Positions 1 to 5,372 of a DNA stretch of 10,239 nt are shown piece by piece. The stretch lies in the NCBI GenBank assembly GCA_015486445.1, contig WFRT01000304.1, positions 1-10,239 on the forward strand, written 5' to 3'. A program made the translations under genes and the position numbers. Every line of letters begins with the position of its first letter. The first letter of the stretch is position 1. This DNA comes from Pseudomonadota bacterium (GTDB lineage: Bacteria > Desulfobacterota > Anaeroferrophillalia > Anaeroferrophillales > Tharpellaceae). A model generated the notes under the pieces. It worked only from the letters and a program-made list of their open reading frames with translations, did no database searches and was not told the origin of the DNA.

Positions 1-151
1 CGCATTGCAAAACTCGCTACGCTCAGACAGTTGCAATGCTTATGGGCTCCCGCTCGCTGGGAAAAACGACGAAATCTTTCCGAAACCGCTCAGAAAAACC
101 ACCCCCGCCCCATCTTGAAAGAGGGGAGATAGGATTTGGCTGAATAGTTAC
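1..151 (+). repeat. Dispersed repeat element, left copy (distal part, cut by the window edge)
   Basis: Bases 1-111 match 10128-10239 in the same orientation, with one single-base indel (near base 18) and one substitution (G at 68, A in the other copy). After base 111 only this copy is visible. It continues to the 14-mer GGCTGAATAGTTAC at 138-151, the exact reverse complement of 10042-10055, where the right copy begins, so 151 is taken as the element's distal end. Inside are a 9-bp stem-loop (GCATTGCAA at 2-10 with TTGCAATGC at 31-39) and a near-palindrome at 108-126 (CCCC and TCTT pairing with AAGA and GGGG). No open reading frame is visible. A MITE-like or other non-autonomous mobile element is the best guess from the terminal inverted repeats. 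The family is not recognised. Confidence 0.8.
138..151 (-). repeat. Putative 14-bp terminal inverted repeat of the dispersed element, distal end
   Basis: GGCTGAATAGTTAC at the outer end of the left copy pairs exactly with 10042-10055. Each visible copy exposes only one of its ends, so target-site duplications cannot be tested within this window. Confidence 0.6.
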
Positions 152-164
152 AATTTACCTTAGA

Positions 165-212
165 ATCCGGCAAGAAAAACGGCCCTTCCGGGTGATCCCG
201 AAAAGGCCGTTT
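165..212 (-). terminator. Intrinsic terminator of the operon, downstream of pnp
   Basis: On the minus strand, bases 212-197 and 192-177 form a 16-bp stem closed by a 4-base loop (193-196). Two of the pairs are G-U wobbles and the rest are Watson-Crick. The stem runs straight into a U-rich tail (TTTTTCTT on the minus strand). It lies 48 bp after the pnp stop codon. The plus-strand reading lacks an equally good U-tract, so it is assigned to the minus strand. A shorter perfect hairpin (CCTGCC/GGCAGG, 217-231) sits just upstream of it in the transcript and may help stabilise the 3' end. Confidence 0.88.
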
Positions 213-259
213 CAATCCTGCCGGTGGCAGGAAAGCATGAAAATTACAGGCGACCGGGA

Positions 260-2335
260 CTACTTGTCCTGTACCCCCTTGCGGGAAAGCCTGACTTTGC
301 CCTGGCGGTCGACTTCGATGACCTTGACCATGACCTCGTCACCCTCCTTCAGGTAGTCGCGCACGTCGCGGACCCGCTCCTCGGCAATCTGCGAAATATG
401 AAGCAGGCCGTCGGTGCCGGGGAAAATCTCGACAAAAGCGCCGAAATCCATAATCCGCTGGACCTTGCCGAGGTAGACCTTGCCGACCTCGGCTTCCTGG
501 GTCAACTCCCGAATCAGGGCGATTGCCAGTTCCGAAGCCTCACCGTCAACCGAAGCGATCTTGATTTCGCCGCTGTCCTCGATATCGATCTTGGCGCCGG
601 ATTTCTCGGTAATCGCCCGGATGTTCTTGCCGCCGGGCCCGATGACGTCGCGAATCTTGTCGGGGTCAATGTGGATGGTCAGGATCCGCGGGGCGTAGGC
701 CGAGATATCGTCCCGGGGCTCGGCCAGGGCTTCGGCCATCTTGCCAAGAATATGAAGCCGGCCGACCCGGGCCTGCTCCAGCGCCCGGGCCATGATTTCC
801 CGGCTGATCCCGGAGACCTTGATATCCATCTGGATCGCGGTGATCCCCTTCCGGGTGCCGGCCACCTTGAAATCCATGTCACCGACATGGTCCTCGTCAC
901 CGAGAATATCGCTCAAAACGATAAACTCGCCATCCTCCTGGATCAGGCCCATGGCGATTCCGGCGACCGGGGCCTTGATCGGCACACCGGCATCCATCAG
1001 GGAAAGGGCGCCGCCGCAGACCGTGGCCATCGAGGAGGAACCGTTCGATTCGGTGACATCGGAGACGATCCGAATCGTATAAGGGAATTTTTCAGCCTCG
1101 GGCAGAACCGCCTTCAGGGCCCGACGGGCCAGGGTTCCGTGGCCGATTTCCCGCCGCCCGGGACCCCTGAGAAAACGGGTTTCGCCAACACTGTAAGGAG
1201 GGAAATTGTAATGCAGCATGAAGGGGTTGAAAGAGTTGCCGCGCAGTGAATCGATACGCTGTTCATCGACTGAGGTGCCGAGGGTGGCGGTTACCACGGC
1301 CTGGGTCTCGCCCCGGGTGAAAAGTGCCGAACCGTGGGCTCGGGGGAGGAAGGAGACCTCGCAGCTGATCTCACGGATTTCATCGACCCGCCGGCCACCG
1401 ATCCTGGTCTTGGTCCGGCTGATCTGCTGCCGGATGGCCTGGCCCAGGCGCTCTTCAAAGATTTCACCGAGGCCCTCGTCGGAAATCTCGCCGGCGGCCA
1501 GGCGCTCCCGGATTTCATCTTTGAGCCGGCTGAAATAGGCCTGGCGCTCGAGTTTGTCGGCAACCTGGATACCCTCTTCGAAACGATCGGCGAAGTATTC
1601 GTTGAGTACCGCGATCAAGTCGGTATTGGGCTCCGGGGCGATCACCTCGCGTTTTTCGAGGCCCACCTCGGCCACCATTTTTTCCTGGGCGTCAAGAAAG
1701 GGCTGGGCGGCCTTGAGACCCAGCTCCAGGGCTTCGAGCATGACCTCTTCACCCACTTCGTCGGCCCCGCCCTCGACCATCACCACCGCCTCGCGGTTGC
1801 AGGCCATGATAATGTCCAGGTCACTCTCGTCGGTCTCGGGGAAGGTGGGATTGACCACCAGCTTGCCGTTGACCCGGGCAACCCGGACGGCGGCCACCGG
1901 GCCGCCGAAGGGAATGTCGGAAATCATCAGGGCGGCCGAGGCCCCGGTCAAGGCGAGAATCGCCGGATCGTTGATATTGTCCGAGGACATCACCGTCGCG
2001 ATGATCTGGGTTTCACAGGTAAACCCCTTGGGAAACAGGGGCCGCAGGGGACGGTCGATAAGCCGCGAAGCCAGGGTCTCGCGGTCGCTCAGGCGCCCCT
2101 CACGCTTGAAGAATCCCCCGGGGATTTTACCGGCGGCATAGGTTTTTTCCTGATAGTCGACCGTCAGGGGGAAAAAATCGATCCCTTCACGGCCCTTGCG
2201 AGCGGCCACCGCGGTCACCAGGACCATGGTGTCTCCCTGGCATACCATGACGGCGCCACTTGCCTGTTTGGCGATCTTGCCACTTTCGAAACTTACGTCG
2301 CTGCCTGCGACTTCAATCTTGCAATACTTTTTCAT
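260..2335 (-). CDS. pnp: Polyribonucleotide nucleotidyltransferase (PNPase)
   Basis: PNPase degrades RNA 3' to 5' using phosphate, releasing nucleoside diphosphates, and can add tails in reverse. It acts in the cytoplasm as a trimer, often with RNase E. The 691 residues match the usual length of about 700 and the normal order: first RNase PH core (about 10-140, with FFKREGR at 75-81), helical linker, second RNase PH core (about 320-510), KH domain (about 550-610, GPGG at 566-569) and S1 domain (about 618-688). The phosphate-binding SNGSSSMA lies at 430-437, with S433-S435 matching E. coli S437-S439. D482, D488 and K490 match the metal and active-site residues D486, D492 and K494. The ATG at 2335-2333 has GGAG five bases upstream on the minus strand. 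It is the last gene of the operon, separated from rpsO by 275 bp containing an intrinsic terminator. Confidence 0.98.
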   Translation of the reverse strand: MKKYCKIEVAGSDVSFESGKIAKQASGAVMVCQGDTMVLVTAVAARKGREGIDFFPLTVDYQEKTYAAGKIPGGFFKREGRLSDRETLASRLIDRPLRPLFPKGFTCETQIIATVMSSDNINDPAILALTGASAALMISDIPFGGPVAAVRVARVNGKLVVNPTFPETDESDLDIIMACNREAVVMVEGGADEVGEEVMLEALELGLKAAQPFLDAQEKMVAEVGLEKREVIAPEPNTDLIAVLNEYFADRFEEGIQVADKLERQAYFSRLKDEIRERLAAGEISDEGLGEIFEERLGQAIRQQISRTKTRIGGRRVDEIREISCEVSFLPRAHGSALFTRGETQAVVTATLGTSVDEQRIDSLRGNSFNPFMLHYNFPPYSVGETRFLRGPGRREIGHGTLARRALKAVLPEAEKFPYTIRIVSDVTESNGSSSMATVCGGALSLMDAGVPIKAPVAGIAMGLIQEDGEFIVLSDILGDEDHVGDMDFKVAGTRKGITAIQMDIKVSGISREIMARALEQARVGRLHILGKMAEALAEPRDDISAYAPRILTIHIDPDKIRDVIGPGGKNIRAITEKSGAKIDIEDSGEIKIASVDGEASELAIALIRELTQEAEVGKVYLGKVQRIMDFGAFVEIFPGTDGLLHISQIAEERVRDVRDYLKEGDEVMVKVIEVDRQGKVRLSRKGVQDK

Positions 2336-2450
2336 CTTTTCTCCACATCTCTTTCCGCGTCAACCACAATAACTTTTCTTCTCCAAGTAACCGCAACCGC
2401 CCGGTCCTGTCCGGGTCGGCATCAACGCTAAAAAAAATCAAGCGCACAGG
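2336..2450 (-). promoter_or_regulatory. pnp 5' leader
   Basis: About 115 bases lie between the terminator and the pnp ATG. A ribosome binding site (GGAG) sits five bases from the start codon, and a short GC hairpin (CCCGG 2400-2404 with CCGGG 2411-2415) lies in the middle. In E. coli the pnp leader holds an RNase III-cleaved structure through which PNPase represses itself. Nothing as long as that duplex is visible here, and no strong promoter hexamers could be picked, so this is a location for leader control rather than a demonstrated regulator. Confidence 0.3.
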
Positions 2451-2451
2451 G

Positions 2452-2497
2452 TTAATAAAACAAAAACTGTCTTCAGCCTATGCCCTGAAGACAGTTT
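2452..2497 (-). terminator. Intrinsic terminator between rpsO and pnp
   Basis: On the minus strand, bases 2497-2485 and 2476-2464 form a perfect 13-bp stem (AAACTGTCTTCAG) with an 8-base loop. The T-rich run TTTTTGTTTTATT follows at once. The plus strand has no T-run after the stem. It lies about 115 bp past the rpsO stop and about 130 bp before the pnp start. It should end or attenuate transcription leaving rpsO, so pnp probably depends on readthrough or on a promoter of its own. E. coli also has a terminator (t1) between rpsO and pnp, which makes this position functionally plausible. Confidence 0.88.
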
Positions 2498-2518
2498 CCA
2501 AATCACCTCCGGAACGTT

Positions 2519-2536
2519 TTTCCGTCTTTACGGAAA
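2519..2536 (-). other. Small stem-loop in the rpsO-pnp spacer
   Basis: TTTCCGT (2519-2525) and ACGGAAA (2530-2536) form a perfect 7-bp stem with a 4-base loop. It is the middle one of three hairpins following rpsO. No U-tract follows it on the minus strand, so it is probably RNA structure rather than a terminator. Confidence 0.5.
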
Positions 2537-2554
2537 CCCGCCCCATCCTCAATC

Positions 2555-2588
2555 AGGGAGCCGACCCGGGTCGTCCCGGGCTCTCCCT
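2555..2588 (-). other. GC-rich stem-loop just after rpsO
   Basis: CCCGGG at 2565-2570 and at 2575-2580 pair around a 4-base loop. An outer stem of AGGGAG (2555-2560) with CTCCCT (2583-2588) extends it across an asymmetric internal loop. It begins 22 bases after the rpsO stop in the transcript. There is no U-tract, so 3'-end protection of the rpsO mRNA or a processing site is more likely than termination. Confidence 0.55.
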
Positions 2589-2610
2589 TTGGTAACATTT
2601 TTCGGGCGGC

Positions 2611-2880
2611 TCAGCGCCGCAGGCCCAAGCTGCTGATCACGTCTTTGTAACGTTTATACTCTTTTTTCTTGAGATAGTCGAGCAAACGCCTTCTCTGGCC
2701 AACCAGTTTCAGAAGACCACGACGGGAATGAAAATCGTGCTTGTGCACTTTGAAATGATCGGTGAGATAGCTGATCCGCTCGCTGAGCAGGGCAATCTGG
2801 ACCTCGGGTGAGCCGGTATCGTTCTCATGCAGCCGGTATTTTTCAATGATATCGTTTTTCTGACCACTTGCAAAAGCCAT
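2611..2880 (-). CDS. rpsO: 30S ribosomal protein S15
   Basis: S15 is a primary binder of the 16S rRNA central domain. It joins the three-way junction at helices 20-22 early in 30S assembly and helps form bridge B4 with 23S rRNA. The 89-residue length is standard for the family. The four-helix pattern is clear: an N-terminal helix with GSPEVQIALLSERI, then HKHDFHSRRGLLKLVGQRR, which holds the His, Asp and Ser rRNA contacts, then the basic C-terminal DYLKKKEYKRYK and a terminal GLRR. The ATG at 2880-2878 has AAGGAG about 10 bases upstream (plus-strand 2891-2896), a slightly long spacing. The gene stands apart from both neighbours by 202 and 275 bp, unlike the tightly packed genes upstream, which fits independent control, including the S15 autoregulation known in other bacteria. 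Confidence 0.98.
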   Translation of the reverse strand: MAFASGQKNDIIEKYRLHENDTGSPEVQIALLSERISYLTDHFKVHKHDFHSRRGLLKLVGQRRRLLDYLKKKEYKRYKDVISSLGLRR

Positions 2881-3021
2881 TGGAACATCTCTCCTTGATT
2901 CGTTTTTCTTTCTCTTTGAAATTAAGCTGAAAACAGAAACATCGTCAAAGGCGCAAGGCCTAGAAACATCAATTTACAGGGCTTACGGACAAGCCGGCCG
3001 CAGCCGACTGTCTGAAACCAT

Positions 3022-3059
3022 AATAGCTATCACAAAAGCATGAGCTTGTAAAGCTATTT
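3022..3059 (-). other. Stem-loop in the truB-rpsO spacer
   Basis: AATAGCT on one side and AGCTATT on the other form a 7-bp outer stem. An inner ACAAGC-like stem, with a two-base bulge and a 4-base loop, lies between them. No U-tract follows in the direction of rpsO. It falls in the leader of rpsO if transcription starts near the candidate promoter just upstream, so it may be part of an mRNA control structure. It resembles no RNA family I can name. Confidence 0.4.
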
Positions 3060-3086
3060 GATAGCCCGGACCACATCGGCAATCAA
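3058..3086 (-). promoter_or_regulatory. Candidate sigma-70 promoter for rpsO
   Basis: On the minus strand, TTGATT (3086-3081) and TATCAA (3063-3058) are 17 bp apart, four of six matches to each consensus hexamer. The -35 box overlaps the truB stop codon. The position would give rpsO a leader of about 170 bases. The matches are modest and could be chance. Confidence 0.28.
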
Positions 3087-4000
3087 CCGGAAGCAACCAT
3101 CACCCGCACCATGCGCAGCCGCGACGCGGCCCCATCACAGGCGGCAACCGCCAGCAGCCGGCCGGCGTTATCGACGAGCACGGAAAGTTCTCCGTCCCCG
3201 GTTGCCGGAAAGCCTGTCGGCAGGCTTTCCAGCGACAGACTGCGACCATGGGTCACCATCTTTACCAGGCCGGAGTCATCAAGCCGCAGCCGCGGCAAAT
3301 GCCCGAGCAGCGCCAGCGGAGCCAGCCACGGAAGCTCTTTCCCCGCCGCCAGGCGTTCTTCCAGCCCGGTCAATGAAACCGCCTGGTCGAGGCCGAAGGG
3401 GCCGCTGGCCTCGCGGCGCAGCGACCAGATGCAGCCGCCGCAGCCCAGTTCGCGCCCGACATCGGCAGCCAGGGAACGGACATAGGTTCCTTTCGAACAG
3501 ACCACTCGGAAGGCGGCCCGGGGCAGGTCGCAGGAGAGCAGTTCAAACGAATAAATCGTCACCCGGCGCTCGGGAATCTCGACCTCAAGCCCAGCCCGGG
3601 CATAGGCGTAAAGCGGCTTGCCCCGGCTTTTGATGGCCGAATAGAGCGGCGGCACCTGGGTAATCTCGCCCAGGAAACGGGCGAACACCGTTCGTATCGC
3701 CGCCGGGGTGATCGTCAACCGACCGGGATGCCGGCGCACCGTGGCACCATCCCGGTCAAGGGTATCGGTTTCGATCCCGAATTCAATCTCCCCGGTATAG
3801 ACCTTGCGGCTTTCATCGAGAAACTGAATCAGCCGGGTGGCCCGGTTGCAGGCGATCGGCAAAACCCCGGTGGCCAGTGGATCGAGGGTGCCGGTATGGC
3901 CCACCTTGCGGCATTTGAGCAGACGCTTGACCCGGGCCACCACCTGCTGAGAGGTCAAGCCCTCTGGCTTGTCAATCACCAGGAAGCCGTCTTCAACCAT
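3083..4000 (-). CDS. truB: tRNA pseudouridine(55) synthase TruB
   Basis: TruB converts U55 in the T-loop of nearly all tRNAs to pseudouridine and also acts as a tRNA folding chaperone. The 305 residues match family length. Motif I is KPEGLTS (11-17). The catalytic motif GHTGTLDPLATG (34-45) carries the nucleophilic aspartate at D40, the counterpart of E. coli D48. Further conserved blocks are KVYTGEIEFGIETDTLD (66-82), PPLYSAIKSRGKPLYAYAR and CSKGTYVRSLA. The start ATG follows the nrnA stop directly (TAGATG, no spacer), and only a weak purine stretch lies upstream, so translation probably relies on ribosomes finishing nrnA. The C-terminal region (about 240-305) is consistent with a PUA-like extension but is poorly conserved. 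Confidence 0.97.
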   Translation of the reverse strand: MVEDGFLVIDKPEGLTSQQVVARVKRLLKCRKVGHTGTLDPLATGVLPIACNRATRLIQFLDESRKVYTGEIEFGIETDTLDRDGATVRRHPGRLTITPAAIRTVFARFLGEITQVPPLYSAIKSRGKPLYAYARAGLEVEIPERRVTIYSFELLSCDLPRAAFRVVCSKGTYVRSLAADVGRELGCGGCIWSLRREASGPFGLDQAVSLTGLEERLAAGKELPWLAPLALLGHLPRLRLDDSGLVKMVTHGRSLSLESLPTGFPATGDGELSVLVDNAGRLLAVAACDGAASRLRMVRVMVASG

Positions 4001-4981
4001 CTAGGCAGACTTCTGCAGGCAACGGTCGACCATGGCAAAAACCTCTTCGACCACATCCGGCAAGCAGCCGCCCATCCGGCAACCGGCGGCATTGTGGTGG
4101 CCGCCGCCGCCGAATTCGGCCGCCAGGGAGGCAACGTTGACCCGGCCCCGGGAGCGAAAACTGACCTTGCATTCTCCGGGACCGGTTTCCCGGACCATGA
4201 AAGCCACCTCGACCCCGGCGATTGAGCGGGGATAATTGATCATGCCGTCGGTATGTTCACTGTTGCTGCCGGTCTCGGCAAACATCTCCTCGGTCACCCA
4301 GACCGAGGCGGCCCGGCCCGAAGGCGAAACCTTGAGGGTTTCAAGCACCCGGGCCAGTAGCCGGAGACGGGCTGCCGGATGGCTCTCGTAAACCTGCTGG
4401 GTCACTTCCCAGGGATCGACCCCGCGCCGCACCAGTTCACCGGCGGCGGCAAAGGCGGTCGGGGTGGCGTTGGAGTAACGGAAAGAACCGGTGTCGGTAA
4501 GAATCGCGGTATAGAGGTTGACCGCCACCGCGAAACCGAAACCGGGAGCCAGCTCAAGGGCGAGCTCGTAAACCAGTTCCCCGGTGGCGCTGGCCTCAGG
4601 GTCGACCAGGCTGACTTCGGCCTCGACCGAGGCGGTCAGGTGGTGGTCGATGCAGAGCATGTTCCGGGCTCCGGCCCAGGCCGCCAGTTCCTCTCCGGCC
4701 CGCTCCCGGCTGCTGCAGTCAAGCAGGCACAAAAGATCGCAGCTTTCCGGCAGCTGCCGGCCGAAACGTTCCGCCCCCGGCAGAAAAGCGAAATTATAGG
4801 GCACCGGGTCGCGATCATAAAGCGTCACCCTTTTACCCTGGTCGAGCAGCATCAGGGCCAGGGCCAGGGATGAACCCACGGCATCACCGTCAGGATCGAC
4901 ATGGGTGGCCACGACCACGCTGTCGGCCATCGCCAGAAGTGCCAGAGCCCGGTTCTCAACCTCCCGGTCAAAACGGCTCAT
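4001..4981 (-). CDS. nrnA: DHH/DHHA1 phosphoesterase, NrnA-like oligoribonuclease / pAp phosphatase
   Basis: Enzymes of this family hydrolyse very short RNA oligonucleotides, and often 3'-phosphoadenosine 5'-phosphate, with Mn2+. They finish the work of exonucleases such as PNPase. The 326 residues show both expected domains. The DHH domain has THVDPDGDAVGS (26-37, metal ligands H27, D31, D33), an LLDCS aspartate at D88, DHH at 112-114 and LTDTGSF with D163. The DHHA1 domain ends in the Gly-rich GGGGHHNAAG (291-300). The ATG overlaps the rbfA stop as ATGA, and a strong AGGAGG lies four bases upstream inside rbfA, a classic coupled junction. Between rbfA and truB this gene is commonly the NrnA type. 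Specificity (oligoribonucleotides, pAp or c-di-nucleotide products) cannot be read from sequence. Confidence 0.93.
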   Translation of the reverse strand: MSRFDREVENRALALLAMADSVVVATHVDPDGDAVGSSLALALMLLDQGKRVTLYDRDPVPYNFAFLPGAERFGRQLPESCDLLCLLDCSSRERAGEELAAWAGARNMLCIDHHLTASVEAEVSLVDPEASATGELVYELALELAPGFGFAVAVNLYTAILTDTGSFRYSNATPTAFAAAGELVRRGVDPWEVTQQVYESHPAARLRLLARVLETLKVSPSGRAASVWVTEEMFAETGSNSEHTDGMINYPRSIAGVEVAFMVRETGPGECKVSFRSRGRVNVASLAAEFGGGGHHNAAGCRMGGCLPDVVEEVFAMVDRCLQKSA

Positions 4982-5340
4982 TCAGCCTCCTGTTCCCGGT
5001 GAATCCGGACAAAAAGCTCCTCCAGGTGCTCCCCCTTGTCGGTCGTGCTGTCATAACGGAAATGCAGTTCCGGGATTCTCTTCAGGTGCAGGCGCCGGCC
5101 CATCTCCCGCCGCAGGTAGCCGGCCGTGCTCCGCAGGCCGGCAAGGGTGTCGACCCGCTCCTGCTCGGTGCCGAAAACCGTAAAAAAGACTTCGGCCTGG
5201 CTCAAATCGGGCGACACCTCGACGTCCATAACCGTGACAAAACCGATCCTGGGGTCCTTGATCTCCTTCAGCAGCATGATCGAGATCTCACTCTTGAGCT
5301 GATCGCCGACCCGCTGGCAACGCTGGCTGCGCACTTTCAT
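4978..5340 (-). CDS. rbfA: 30S ribosome-binding factor RbfA
   Basis: RbfA binds the neck of immature 30S subunits, aids 16S 5'-end maturation and is important in the cold. The 120 residues form the small KH-like fold of the family. Recognisable blocks are QRVGDQLKSEIS near the start, DPRIGFVTVMDVEVSPDLS (29-47), which is the most conserved segment, and LKRIPELHFRYD (86-97). The ATG at 5340-5338 has only a weak purine-rich upstream sequence (GAGACAG), 32 bp after the infB stop. The last four bases form the ATGA overlap with nrnA. Its usual partners in assembly, RimP and IF2, are typical operon neighbours; infB is here, rimP is not in view. Confidence 0.97.
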   Translation of the reverse strand: MKVRSQRCQRVGDQLKSEISIMLLKEIKDPRIGFVTVMDVEVSPDLSQAEVFFTVFGTEQERVDTLAGLRSTAGYLRREMGRRLHLKRIPELHFRYDSTTDKGEHLEELFVRIHREQEAE

Positions 5341-5372
5341 CTGTCTGTCTCAACCGGTCCCGGCCCCCAGCC

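Noticed and set aside
1..111. CRISPR array or tandem repeat
   Set aside because: The repeat appears once at each end of the window, about 10 kb apart, with no regularly spaced units.
2336..2450. Promoter for pnp (for example TTGCGG with TTATTG-like boxes)
   Set aside because: Hexamer matches are poor and several alternative placements are equally weak, so no site is named even though a separate pnp promoter is likely given the terminator upstream.
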